NCBI RefSeq assembly: GCF_036370855.1
Contig: NC_088101.1
Span: 813,501-877,500, forward strand
Direction: 5' to 3'
DNA: 64,000 nucleotides
Origin: Dromaius novaehollandiae
Lineage: Eukaryota > Chordata > Aves > Casuariiformes > Dromaiidae
Shown here: piece by piece, positions 34,911-46,720 of the stretch
How the letters are laid out: each line of letters opens with the position of its first letter
How positions within the stretch are numbered: the first letter of the stretch is position 1
Translations under genes and position numbers: made by a program
The notes under the pieces: model-generated
What the model saw: only the letters and a program-made list of their open reading frames with translations
Told to the model about the DNA's origin: nothing
Databases searched by the model: none

Positions 34911-35465
34911 GTGCAGTTGATTGAAGGGCTCTGGGAAGGGGCTTGCCTGCAAATCAGGTGCCTATTTTACCCTGCAGCAATCTTCTCTGCATGGGATTCT
35001 TGAAGTGGGGAGACGAAATGGGAATGAAGGCTCAAGCAGACAGACCAGTCTTTCTGCACTTCTGCGCTTTAAGATCTGATGGATATTAGCCCTGACTTTA
35101 AAGTGCATAATGTTGCACTGATTTCATTTTCATCCTGGACTTTGGAACTTGGGAATCGCTGGGATGTGGACCTGGGACTCTGTGGTGGACGTGTTAGCTG
35201 GGATGTGGCGCCGCTCTTGATGTGTGATGGCTCACGTAATTGAGGGTGCCGCCTCGCAGAGTTAATTTTGAATTGCAAATACCGTCACGATTCTTCTGTT
35301 TTGGGGAGATGTGTCTGGGTGGCTTAAAAGCTGTTCTGCCACTTCAGGTTTGAGTGTGGGTGCGAGAGGAGGGTATATATTCAAATCAAATGTGAATTCA
35401 GAGTGAGAGCTGTGGGGGCGAACTGGAATTGCTGGCTCCAGAGATGGGGTGTCTCTCAAGAGCAA

Positions 35466-35473
35466 GTGTGTGT

Positions 35474-35525
<52 letters not shown>
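35466..35525 (+). repeat. (GT)n microsatellite, 60 bp
   Basis: About 30 GT units with a single TA interruption near 35478, in MFHAS1 intron 1. It produces Cys-Val or His-Thr reading frames that are artefacts. Confidence 0.97.
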
Positions 35526-35527
<2 letters not shown>

Positions 35528-37641
35528 TACCAAACCCTCCCCTCTGCTGTGATGATACCAGATTGTCTTCTGCACACTTTAAAAAGAGCAAGGGCTTTCA
35601 GATCTGCTTTTTCTTACGAAAATGGGAAGAGAAATGGTGGGGGAGAGAAGAGGGAGCATCGACGTTTGGGATCTCAAAGGTCAGGGCTGCCTGTCAGCTG
35701 CACCACCACCAGCCAAGCTGGGCAGTAGTTCTTGGAAGTGTGATTTCTTTTTGGATTTTCCTGAGGTGCCTGGCAATCCCAGCAGAAAGCTGAGAGCCTG
35801 TTTTCCGATGCTAAACAGCAGAATGATTTATCGTGAGAGCGTTTTACAACAGGGGAGTCCAAGGACTGACTGTCGTGGGGGTTTTAGTGGAAGCGGAGAC
35901 AGCTCATGTTGGCCGCTTGATCGATGGGTACAGAGAGTCCTCCTGGGCTGAACCTGTGACTGCAGCCTGTTTACAGCTGGCTGGCTGCCTCCGTAAAGCA
36001 AGTCACTGATCCAGCCAGCACAAACCACTCATGGCATGACACCTCTGCCTGGGGCTGTTCAGCACTTCTGTGGCAGCCTCGGCAGAGGAGACAAGCCTTT
36101 GCTGGGCATGGATGCTGCCGTCCCGTGTTGCTGTTGAGAGCAGACCCTGCCTTCCAGGTTGGTATCAAGAGAGACCTCTGGTGCTGCTGGGTGGCTAAGC
36201 CATGGCTGGACCCACGCTGGGGAGGTGGCATGTCGATGGCTGGGGAAACTGCCCTGCTGGGGACTGTCAGGTTTGGAAGCGGAGCGGGGAGGAAATTCGA
36301 GTTGCTGTGGGTCGGCTGGCTGGGAGCTGGCTGTTCCTCAGAGCTGGGCACGTCCCAGCACCCAGCTTTCCCATCTCGCTGTGCCTCTTGCCCTGGACTG
36401 CATGTCGTGAAGGTGCCTGTGGTGGAGCTGCCAACTTGGTTCTCGAACAACGGAGCTGACACAGCTCATGTAGCAGAGGGAGAACATGTGCCACAAGAGC
36501 CCCTCCGCTGCTCCTAACCCGTAGGGTGATACTGCTTCAGGAAGGGAAGAGCTGATGGCTGGGAGCCGGGATCTGCAGGCTCAGCAGAGTATCGTGTGGC
36601 CTGTGGCCCTGATGGGAAGCAGTAGCAGTCCCACAGCAGCTGTGGCAAGCTCACCCAGGGAAAGGGGAGTTAGGGAATCCTCTTGCATATTTTTAGCTGC
36701 TCTTAAATACTGTTCTGGCAGCTGAAAACCATGGAGAAGGAGGTGCCCTGTGGCTGGCCAGCCATTGCAGAACAGCAGGATCTCCCCAGCTCCTGAGTAG
36801 CTCCCGGGGGGCAGATCAGGAATCGCTGTCCTGGAGCCAATGGCCAGCCAGCTGCATCAAGCAGGTTGCTTGGGGATGGGACAGGAGACAGTAGGAGGGT
36901 TTAGAGGACTTGTACGTTTGTCTGTGGCTGGATTGAGATCCTTGTTAGACTTTCTTAGAAGAAATGCTCTTAAAGTGATGCAAAAAAGCATGTCTGTGGC
37001 GGTGCTTTCAGGGCATCCGCTCGTTGGCTCATGCCAAGGAAGGTGGTTTTGTCGGGATCCTTTTAGCATCCATCTGCTTGAACTGAAGGACAGCTGCTTT
37101 TTGGGTAGCCTTGTGGGTATGGATGGCCGTAGTACACAAATGTGAATAACAAAGCTTGTGTATGTAGCTTTTTCTATCTGTTTATCAGTTATTTTGCTGA
37201 TACTGTGGATCAACTTCTTCCCTTTCATGGAGCTTGAAGGTAAATTTCTGGATCCCATCTGCCCCCATACCCTAATTAAAACACCTACTCCTAAAGCCTC
37301 CATCTCATTAGGCTCAATCCCAGACGCTATGAATTGCAGCGAGTCCCTGAGGAGCTCTCAAGTCTGTCTGCAGTGATACAAAGCAGAGACGGAACGGATG
37401 GCAGATGTTGCTTTTGTTCGGAGCAGCGTGTCTCCAAGCTGTAATCACCAGGATGTTCACCATGGTTACGCAGATGAGACCTGCTTGGGTTGCAGGACCA
37501 GTGAGCCCTCTTAAGCTGCTCGCTTGAATTGGCCCCGGGCATTTACTTGGTGGGGGGAAAAGGCATGCTGGAAGGCTGAGTCCTGCAAAAACTGCCTTCC
37601 TGGTGCTTAAGCATTTTCATTCTGTTTTCTGTTATTCACAG

Positions 37642-37768
37642 GAGAACTGCTGAGTCAGCCAAGACCAGAGGGATTGACGGAGATCATCTGTCCCAAGAAT
37701 GGCAGCGAACGAGTTAATGTGGCCTTGGTTTACCCCCCCACTCCTACTGTCGTCAGCCCTTGTTCCAA
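37642..37768 (+). CDS. MFHAS1: MFHAS1 exon 2
   Basis: It completes the split Gly codon of exon 1 and encodes ELLSQPRPEG, then LTEIICPKNGSERVNVALVY and PPTPTVVSPCS, with only a few changes from the human C-terminal segment, so the assignment is firm. The acceptor is TTATTCACAG|GAGAAC. The exon ends in AA|GTGAGC, leaving the codon in phase 2 exactly where human reads Lys. If the donor is not used, the next codons are AAG TGA, so a retained intron still yields a sensible C-terminus ending Ser-Lys. Confidence 0.93.
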
Positions 37769-40700
37769 GTGAGCTCTGAAAGCAGATCCCCACCCCCCTG
37801 TCAGTATGCACCAGAAAGCCTGCGTAAAACAAGCCCTCGCTAAGCATTGTTTTTTGAAAAGTAGCAGCCACACAGCCTGGGGACAGTTCTAATTATTTGC
37901 GGATGTAGACAGCCCGCTCGAAGGATAAGAGGTACAGTAAAGTGGGACGAGCCATTCCCTGAGCTGCGCTGTGGCAGATGCAAGGCACGCATAGCAGGCA
38001 GGGGAGATCAGGAGATAATACAGGCGTGGACAGGTTTAGGTGGGAAGGGGCCTCTGGAAGTCTCGGTCTACCCCCTGCTCCAAGCAGGGCCACCCACACA
38101 GCCGGGTCAGGTTGCTTAGGACGTCATGCAGGTGAGGGTTGGTGATCCCCAAGGATACCACCACCTCTCTGGGCCCTGTCTTAGACTTGCATTATTCTCC
38201 TGGGGCAGAATTTTCTTCTTTCTGTTCCATGGGAGTTTCCTGTATTACAACTTGGCCTTCATTGCCATGAAGATGCGCTGCTGACTTGTATTCAATGTGT
38301 TGTCCATCAGACCACGAGCCAGCTGGCCCCCAGCCTGTGGGGCATGGGGTTGTCATGTTCCAGGTACAGGGCTGTGCACTTGTCCTTGCTGAACTTTACA
38401 GTGTTGCTGTTGGCCCCATCCTCCAGCCTGGTGAGGTCCCCCCAGATGGCAGCTCTGCCCTCCCATGTATCGGTAGCCACTGTGTCCTTTCCTCCACAGA
38501 GCGAGTCTGTGCTCAGAGAACAGATCCATGTTATGATGGGAACAAACGTGGAACAGGGCTCTCAAAGCCCTGAGCAGTGCCTCAGTTCACTGATGCACAG
38601 AGTTCCCTGCGGAATGGGAGCAGTGTCCCAGACATGGCCTGCCCTCCTTGGAGGGGTGCAACAGGGGTGGAAAGGGAGCTTGGAGGAGCAAGCCTGGTGT
38701 CTTGCTGGTGCCTGGCACTGTGCAGCATCTGGATGCCTGTTACTTCACTTTGGTGTCCGAGAGTAGCTTTGGATACTGTCCTGTGTTCAGTCCCCTTCTG
38801 CCCCAAAACAAGCTCATCCTGCTTGGGTGATGGGCCACCATTGAGCTGTGTGTGAAGGTGACCTTGAAGTGCCTGTCTCGGGCAGGAAAGAAGATAGCTG
38901 CTCTGATGCTGAGCCACAGGCCACAGCTGTCTGTGCATTTCGTCTTCCAGTGTGTGCGCTTGGCACAGCACATTTCTAATCCCAGGTTGTAATGTCAGTC
39001 GTACAGTGCTGTCGGGCCCATCCCCATGCACTTGTCTTCCTGTCCTCCAGCCTGCCCTCCACAGTATCTAAAACAGCATCCCAGTTTTATGGTTGCTCTG
39101 CTGGCAGGAAACTTGCATTCTTGAAAAGGACTACTTTGTTTTAAGGACCTCACCCTCCCTACTTAGCATTCAAGAGAAAATAGTGTGTCTCAGGCTATTC
39201 ATCGCAAGCCCTATAAAAACCCTGCTGCTCATGCTATATTACTGTTTCTCTATCCTTTCCTCTTCCAGATAAATTGGCAGTGCTGGGGTCGAAGGTTTTC
39301 CACCGGCAGAATGTGGCTGATGCTCTACAGTGCTCCTATCTTCTCTGGTTGCAGAGTTGCATGCTGACAGGGATCAATGGGACTTTGGACTCTGAATCGC
39401 TGCAGGGGATGGCTCCCAGGCGGGGCCTTGGGGCTGGAGTGAACGCAGTCACTTGGAGGTTGGGGACGACGAGGCACAAAGCGAAACGACTGCTCCAGAT
39501 GGCAGGGCCACTGGCCAGAGGGGAAGCACTGGGGATAGGATTCTGTGGACCCACTGATTGCGTGTTAAAAACCCATTTGGATCTCACGATGAATGTAAAA
39601 GTGTTCTTGGTACCATTTCATTCGGACCTGCTTGGAGGATAGTCTTGAAATGAGCTGTAGCGGCATTCCCTGGATTTGTTCCTGGACAAGTGAGTGGACG
39701 AGGCTTTGGCGGGGGGGAAGGGGGGTGGTTTGGTGCCGTGAAGCCTTTAAAATAGCTCCACTGCAAAACAGCCGGCTGCATCCCAAACAGCACCCTTGGG
39801 CGGTGGCCTGGGAAGCGGGATGAGGAGGAGGCTGGGAAGTATATCCTGCCACGTGCGTTCACGGGAGTTTCACGCACCAGAAGGTGCTATAATCAGGCAG
39901 GGACAGAGGAAGGGCAGACAGTACTCCATGGGTACCTACCACTTCTTGCTGAGGACTAGCCCCCAGCAGCTCATGCTCTGCAGCAGCCGGATGCTCTGGG
40001 ATTGCTGATGCGGTCCTCTCCATGCATTGTGGTCACTGGGGCTGCAGGAATCTAGTTCTACATCCTCCTCTTAGGAAAGCCGCTCAAGCAGCTTTGTGCA
40101 GAGACCTAGTGATAATAGTGCGTGGCTAGCACTGTGCAAACTGGCCTTGGTGCCCTTGAGCTGGCCCTGACACCTGGGCTTTGTGGGTGGCTGTTCTCCC
40201 TGGGCCAGATGGGGAGGGGGCAGTCTGAGTGCTGGTACCACAGTGCTGGCTTCTGCCCTGCTTGAGGTCTTCTAAGATGCTGCTGCCAGTTTGTGCCCTA
40301 CAGCTGAGCCCCGGTGGTTGGACTGCATGAGCAAACGTTGGATTTAGTGTAAATCGACCCTGTGCTGCTGGGATGCCATGTGGTGCTGGCTGAAATGGGA
40401 GCAAGGAACACTTTGCTGGAGGTGTCTCTGTGTATCCAGCACCCTCTGCAGGCTAGTGCCAAGGGAGTGGGGCCCTGGGCTGGAGGAGCAGGCATACTGC
40501 TTTAGGGAGGGCAGCGCGAGCCTGTGTTTGCTGGGGGAAAAGCCCTGGATGAGGCTGGGGAGTCAGGACACTTCCCAGACAGGGCAAAGTTCACCTGATC
40601 TTTGTGAGCAGAGCTGCTTCTGCTGTATGCAGGTGTTTCCAGAGCCAGGTTCCCTTCGTCAGACCCTGGAGGTCTGAGGGATAAGGGACTTAAAATGCTT

Positions 40701-40945
40701 GCTTAATGTGCAGCTCTTAGTCCCTGGGGCTGCAACGGAGCCACCCTGGAGGGAGGTGAGATACCTCTGAACAGGGAAGTAGTGCTAGGAAGCTCCTTTT
40801 GTCTGGAGTCTTGCTACCCAGGGGTAATGGAGAGCCCTGATACAGTTAGAGCTTATGTTGGAGCATTCCCTGCTGTCGCCTCTCAAGTCTGGAGGCCGCC
40901 TTCTCCTCTCTTCGCTGCTACTCACCTCTCTTTCCATCCCCGTAG
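37769..40945 (+). other. MFHAS1: MFHAS1 intron 2 (provisional)
   Basis: It starts at the GTGAGC donor; the end depends on the exon 3 candidate being right. It contains a CR1 fragment at about 38025-38510 and otherwise no recognised feature. Confidence 0.5.
38025..38510 (-). mobile_element. CR1 LINE fragment (3' portion, antisense)
   Basis: From left to right the plus strand matches the complement of CR1 in collinear order: GGGAAGGGGCCTCTGG, CTGCTCCAAGCAGGGCCACC, a block with CAGGTTGCTTAGGA, CACCTCTCTGGGCCCTGTC, TTCTGTTCCATGGGAGTTTC, GGGGCATGGGGTTGTCATGT, then GGTACAGGGCTGTGCACTTG and CTCCAGCCTGGTGAGGTC. This is the 3' UTR and end of ORF2 of an element on the minus strand, about 0.5 kb, with many substitutions. 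Similarity may continue weakly to about 38560. It lies inside MFHAS1 intron 2. Confidence 0.85.
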
Positions 40946-41069
40946 GAAGAAACTAGTGATTTGTTGCTGTGATGTTGCGTGGAGTAAAGAAACCACAAAC
41001 TGGAATCCTTTTCCAGCCAGAGGCCTGTTTGCTGGTGTGCCCACCTGGTCCAAGATATGTGAGCACTGA
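40946..41069 (+). CDS. MFHAS1: Probable MFHAS1 exon 3 (last coding exon)
   Basis: Exon 2 leaves AA needing one base. Here a strong pyrimidine tract (about 40905-40942) ends CCCCGTAG|GAAGAAACTAG, which gives Lys-Lys-Lys-Leu-Val; human also begins this exon with Lys-Lys. The frame then runs about 40 codons with six Cys and three Trp to a TGA at 41067-41069. Human ends after only ten more residues, of different sequence, so the tail would be divergent. With it the protein is about 1151 residues. Other AG acceptors in 39-45 kb are possible. I rank this one first on splice-site quality, phase and the poly(A) signal downstream. RNA reads would settle it. Confidence 0.45.
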
Positions 41070-43310
41070 AGGAGTGAGAGGACAGAGCAGACATCTCACT
41101 GCCCCCTCCTTGGGACCGCAGCCCTCTTCTTGGAGCATACCACCTCAGCAGGAGCACGGCATTACCTGGGCTTTGCAGGCATTCAGTCCTCTGTGTGCGC
41201 TGAAGCCGTTACGCCGGGAGTGTGGCAGTATGGAGATCAGCTGTGTCTTTGCATCTATTTAATATGAAATGGGGATCGCTTATCCGCCCACTGTTCAGTA
41301 ACTAGTGTAACTGTGTTTTCATCTGTTTTTTTTTTTTTTTAATATGCAAAAGCCATTTAATTTTCTATGCAGTCCAAAAATATCTCCCATTTGCAACTGC
41401 CAGGTAGGAGATCTGCAGGAGAACCGTGCCGAGTGGCTACTGGGTCTTTTGGTTTTGCTGTCGCTCTCTTTTAAGGATGCATCTCGGAGTCCTCCACAGA
41501 GCATCCCCTTGCTGAGCTCCTGTCTGTCAGACCTCACTTAGCGGCTCCCAATGTGTTCTTATCTCTCCATGGTGTTAGTCGCTGGCTATTTATCCTTCCC
41601 AACCCCCAAAAGACAAAACCTGAGCACAACAAAACTGGTATAGGGAATTTGAGGCAGTGCACGGTAGGGCTTTGGAGTCTGGTGCCAAAGCACTTGAGCT
41701 TCAGGGATAGGGGCCCTATGTGGGGTTTTCGGTTAGTATGTTTTGGTTTTTGTTTGTTTGTTTCAAGGATCTGTCATTATTCATGAGTCAAGCCACGAGG
41801 AAAGAGGACTTGAAGGCAATGGCCTAAGAGCAGAGATGCCTGAATTCAGAGCATTGCATTCACACTCCTTCTGTACTTGTCCCTCTTTGGAAATATACTG
41901 AACTATTAGACACTACTAGGGCCTCTGTGGAGCACCCTGCAGCCTTTACTACAAGTATGTTATGAAGAGGGCAGAAAGGACTGGGACTCGCTTGTCTCCC
42001 TCTGGAGTTGGCAGTGAATTTAACTCCCTTTAAATAGGAGGAGAATCTCCTGGCAGTAGATGCTTCCTCTGCTTAAGAGAACTGCACTGGATTTTGCTTA
42101 TCGGTTTGCAGACCCTCTCGCTTGCTGGCCAGTTTGTTTCCTACCGAAACTGGTGGAGGCAAGTTTGAAAGCAGAGCAGCAAGTTGCTTTGCACTGCAGG
42201 GCTTTTCAGCACCTGGAGCGTCCTGGAGCACCTGGTGTTGTGTTCTGAAGCAGAACCTGGGATTGAAACCTGCATCCGTCCAAGTGAAACTCCCGGGATG
42301 GCAGCTTTGCTTACCGCTGGGTCTGTGCAACGCGTGAGGAATCGAGTGTCCTGGAGTAACGCACATCTGTTGAAGTAGAAGAAGAGGGTGCCTGAAGGGT
42401 GATCCTGCATATCCAGCTGGTCTCAAGACTCAGAGATCTTGGAGACCTCTGGCAATTGCAGAGGGCCCTCTCTGATGGGACACCTCTGCTTCAACTGTGC
42501 TAAAGGCAAAAGAGTCAGAAATAAGCTTGGCTCCAACATAACGCCAGGACTGGTCTTACTTTCCACGTTCTGCCTCTGCTCTGAGCTTGGGGCATTCAGC
42601 TTTAAAGTTAAACAGAAACTGGAATGGGATTAAACCTGCCTGGCAGTCTCTAAACTAAGCAAGAGGAGACCGTGGGCCTCAGAAGCAGAGGTCATCTCCC
42701 TTCCAGAATCCCTCATGGTATGCTTTCATGGTGGCTGTGGGAAAACTCGGTAGCGTGTTTGGGTGCTGCCTTCCCAATAATCCAAGGTGTGCTCAGCTGT
42801 GCTGTAGCACCAGAAAGCTTATACTGGGCCCCTGTTCCCTTCCCTTTTCTTTCTTTGAGCTGGTTAAAGTTTGCCAGAGCAGTAGGGGCCTCTCACTGCA
42901 AGGCAACAGATACAGTTATGTTAAAGGGAACTGCAAGAAATGGTATTTAGGAGCTCACTAAGTGAAGTGGAAACTCTCCAGGTCTCTCCTGCAGAGCCAG
43001 ACGCCAGAGCTCAGCTGCCCTGCACCCTCTGGAATGGGATTTTGGGCTAGCATCCGTGGAGTGGTTGGGTGGCCAGAGGGAGATCCTGCGCTCCAGCAAG
43101 CAGAAGAGGAGCTGCCCCCAGCACAGCAGGGAGGCAAGCAAGTGGGCCTCAGTGTAGCACTCATCACATGCTTCATGGCTCAGTTCATGGACTATAATTG
43201 CAGGTATTTGTATAATCTGCATAACTGGGCAGGACTCTGCACGCACACACATGCATGCCCAGACATACATGCGCCACGTACACCCACACATCCTTGCCAA
43301 AACAACTGAA

Positions 43311-43316
43311 AATAAA
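43311..43316 (+). terminator. MFHAS1: Candidate MFHAS1 poly(A) signal
   Basis: AATAAA followed after about 25 bases by TG/T-rich sequence (CTGTTTGATTCATTTTGCCT), the usual layout for cleavage and polyadenylation. It is about 2.2 kb after the candidate stop codon. Assignment to MFHAS1 is by position. Confidence 0.4.
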
Positions 43317-43344
43317 AGTGATCTCAAGGAGAGGCCTGGCTGTT

Positions 43345-46280
43345 TGATTCATTTTGCCTGTTCTGGTGCCTCCTTGGGCCCTGCCCCTGCCTTTGGAAGG
43401 GCCTAGGACTAATTGTAGCTTTGATATTATTATTATTATTATTTTGGATGTGGAAGGGAGTTACTCAGGAGCCTGCTGGGATGGGCTTTTACAGGGGAGC
43501 AAGGTGCTATTACCAAGCTCCCGTTTTCATTTATTAGCTTAGGATGGCAGCCTGGTGAGAGGGAAGCATAAAACTATCACTTGTAAATGCTTGGTCTCTC
43601 TCCAGAGTCTCCCTTGGTCCCCTTGCTGAAAAAGGGGGCACGTGACCCTTCCCTCCTTGGGGCAAAGCTGGCAGCACCAGCTATAACAGCAGGGAGGCTT
43701 GGGGGCTACAGAGAGCGAGGGGGTTTCTTGGCTGGGACGAGCCTGGTGCAGCACTAGGAGCCCCAGTGCACGGTGAGCCAGCAGCTCTGCTTGATTAGAG
43801 GCAGCCTGAGAGGATCAAGCACAGCTGCTTCCAGCAACAGGCAGGGCTATCCTGGGACTCCTATGGTTGTCCCTGAGCTGGGGGTTTGCTGGCTCTTTCT
43901 CTGATGAGAGCACCTGGAGCAGGCCCTGTGGACCCTGGGTGCCTGGTCTGTGTGATGGTGCCTCTGCCCTGAGCAGTGACATGGGTGCAGATGGGCGGTG
44001 GCACTGAAGGGGCTTGCAGTCCGCAGTCCTCCCCTGCAAGCAGGCACCAGGCCCCGCAGGGCTGTGGCACGGACAGGTAAGCTGGCAGCACTGGTGGGGA
44101 AGTGTGTGATCCCGATGCTGCGGTTTGCACCCATGCACCTAGGTGGCCTGATATGCCCAACTGGTTATCTGTGTGGTGCTGGGCGCAGGACTGTGTTGAT
44201 CCAAGATCCTGCCTGTGCAGCCAGCTGAACCTCGGGGTCAGGTTGAAGCTCTCCAATTGCTGCTGTAAGGGGAGTTGCTGCTCCTCTCATTCTGGGGCTG
44301 GGGCCTGGTGGATTCCTGCTCCTGTTGCTCTGACGCCAAACCTGGCCGTCAACCTCACTTCATGGAGTGTGCCTGAACAATAGGGGTGTTTTCTTTCTTG
44401 TGCAGAAAGCATGTGTGGGCTGGACAAGAGAAGCGGCACCCTAAAAAAAAAATCAGGAAGAAAAACACTTCAGAGTAGTGTCACTGCCAAGCCCCTAGGA
44501 GCCATTGCTCTCCCTCCTGCAGGCTCCTGGCAGTAGGCTGGACTCTGTAAATGGCATTCAGAAACAATTTTTGGCTTTCTCAGTGAATGTGCCCTGTCCT
44601 GCCTGGAGATGGGGCCTGGCCGATGCTCCTGGAAAATGATGCTGTTTTCTGCACTGGTGGCTAATGCAGAGAAACCTCTTGTGTGGGCTTTCTGTCTGGG
44701 TGGTTTTCCTTGGTTCTGTAGCTGGATAAGTGGATTTTACTCCCCTTTCCTCCCTCTCTCCCAGGTTTCACTTGCTCTTATAGGCGCCAAGATGTGTGTT
44801 CACAGGAGGTCTGTCTGGCCAGGATCACAGAGGACAACAGACACTGGTGAACAAGCCCTCCTTATGTCTCTGGGGTTCCCCTTTGTTGGTGACAACTGGT
44901 GTTTGGACAGGCTCGCGTACCTGTCCAGGAGTCGGTGGCTTTTACAGGGTGTCCCTTTGCATTGGGGTCTGGTTGACTTCAGTTTCCATCTGCGTGAGGC
45001 CTGGCTGCTGCCCTGGTTGGGTTTCCTTGTGCATTTGAATCCCAGGCGTGTTTTCTGGCAGGGCTGACAAGGAAGGGCTAGTGGATGGACATGTGGCCGC
45101 CTTGCTGCCATCCGCCTTCTGCAAGGAGGACCTAAAGATCCTACCCGCTCTTCAGATGTTGGAGTGGCAGTTGATCACAAAGGTCTACGTAGTCTTCTTT
45201 CCCAGTCTGTCCCTATCTCCTAAAACAGCAACTGCATAAAATCTACTGTTCACCCTCCTCTTCTCATGTTCTCCAATGTTAAATGTAGGAAATTTGTGTA
45301 CCAAGAGAGGAGCATTTCTGTCTTTGGTGAGGTACAAATGGAAAGAGTGATAATCAGTACCAGTATGCTAGTAATCTGGTTAGTGGGGCCTCTTCTCCCA
45401 TATCTGACAACTCAGTTGCTGGGGAAACCCAAAAGAGCAGTGACGGTGGTAACTGGCATTTATCTGATGGCCGTGATACCCCTGGGACCCAGCCACAGAA
45501 TCTTACGGCGTTTGATTTGGGTCCTGATAGGTGTTGGCCTTTGGAGCACTGGGTATCCCGTGGGATCGAGCCCTGATCTCACGTGAAAGCCTAGCTAGCA
45601 CTTTCCTTTCAGAGGGCTGGTTTGCCCTCGCCGTGCGCTAGGCATTGCATCAGGGCTGCTGGGTTTCCCCACCCACGTCTCCTTTCCCGAACCCAGGAGC
45701 CAGGACTTTCAGGAGCATCCTTAGCGAATGACTGGGGCTGTCATCACGAGACTGGGCATAATGCTGCCAGTCTGGCCTGTTTGAGAGTGGAGTCTCTTTT
45801 TTTTCACTGTCTGTCAATCGTTGCCCACTCCAGCAAGGCAAGTGGTTTCTGGGAAACAGCTCTTTTCCCTGCTGCACTTCGGGCATTTTGTGGGTTTGGT
45901 GAGGAACGTGTCAGGTCGGCACCCCAGGGCTGTGGGAAGCACCAGCAGAAACTTAGCTGCCCCGTGACGGCTGGAGAGGGCTCCTGCCTTCGCCTTCATC
46001 TCCGGGCTGAGAAGCCCTGTAGGGGCCACCATCTGCCCGGTCACCCACACGACCCTGCGTGGGGATCGGGGACCACGGTCAGCTGCTGTGACCTCCGAAA
46101 CCAGGAAGGCAGTAGGCGAAGGTGAAGGAGGGCTGGCGAGCGCCCACGGCTGCCCCACGAGGCACTCCGTCTAAACTCCCCGTCGGGTGCCAGGCCTACA
46201 TCAGCTGCGCCGGTTTGGGGCGGGGGGGGGGGGGAAAGGCCGCTTCTGCCAAAAAAAAAAAAAAATTGAAAAAAGAAAAA
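43345..46280. other. MFHAS1-ERI1 intergenic DNA
   Basis: About 3 kb between the candidate MFHAS1 poly(A) site and the ERI1 CpG island. I recognise no gene; the open frames are short and random-looking. Near 46216-46234 a G-rich run sits next to a 15-A run (46251-46265). Confidence 0.5.
43426..43444 (+). repeat. (ATT)6 microsatellite
   Basis: A short perfect ATT repeat just after the candidate MFHAS1 3' end. Confidence 0.8.
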
Positions 46281-46720
46281 AGACGTTTTTGCCCTTTCTC
46301 GGCGCTTCCGGGCGCCCCGCCCCGCCGCTGAAGGGGCGGGGCGCGCGGGCGCGCGCTCCCCGCCTCCCGCCGGGGCGCCGTTCCCGCCGCCGCCGCCATG
46401 GAGGAGCATAAGGAGAACTGCCCGCAGGCCGCCCTCAACGAGGCGCTGCTGCCGCCGCCCGCCGCCCCCGCCTGCCTCCCGGTGAGGGCCGCTAGGGCTG
46501 CGGGGGGCGCGCAAAGCGGGGGGGGGGGCGGCGGCGGCAGCGGGGGGGGAGCGCGCCCCAACCGCCACAACCGCCCCGTGAAGGGGGGGGGAGGGCGGCG
46601 CCCGCGTCGTCGCGCATGCGCAGCGTGCCCTCTTCCGCGCCCCCGCCGCCGTGAGGCGCTGCCCTGCGCGTGCGCACAGCCGCCCGCCTAACGGCTGCCT
46701 CTGGCCGCCCGGGTTCAAAC
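46281..46720 (+). promoter_or_regulatory. ERI1: ERI1 CpG-island promoter and first exon
   Basis: A CpG-dense block around the ERI1 start with GGGGCGGGG boxes (46320-46345) and GC-rich sequence continuing into intron 1 to about 46720. No TATA box near the start codon. Typical of a housekeeping gene; the transcription start is not determinable. Confidence 0.65.
46398..46481 (+). CDS. ERI1: ERI1 exon 1
   Basis: 28 codons, MEEHKENCPQ to PACLP, ending in phase 0 at CCG|GTGAGG. The ATG has a strong Kozak context (GCCGCCATGG). This part is low-complexity and not conserved with human beyond its acidic start. Confidence 0.9.

Larger units (their letters stand above)
10789..37641 (+). other. MFHAS1: MFHAS1 intron 1
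   Basis: Bounded by a GTAAGG donor at 10789 and a TTATTCACAG acceptor ending at 37641. The two exons join in phase (split Gly codon). Translation through the donor would end at a TGA at 10911-10913. In the 27 kb I see no second gene: open frames are short, scattered on both strands and match nothing I know. It contains simple repeats and a few CR1-like remnants, listed separately. Several stretches rich in TTAAT/ATTAA motifs (28780-28860 and 29410-29590) could be regulatory, but sequence alone does not show it. Confidence 0.85.

Noticed and set aside
35429-35793. Cys-Val-rich open frames
   Set aside because: Translation of the GT microsatellite.
44417-44480. Alternative MFHAS1 last exon after the AG at 44406
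   Set aside because: The acceptor is acceptable and in phase, but the encoded start (Lys-Ser-Met) does not resemble the Lys-Lys expected, and a likely poly(A) signal precedes it. It remains a fallback.
45063-45240. Alternative MFHAS1 last exon after TTTTCTGGCAG
   Set aside because: In phase but further away, beyond the candidate poly(A) signal, and with no resemblance to the known C-terminus.
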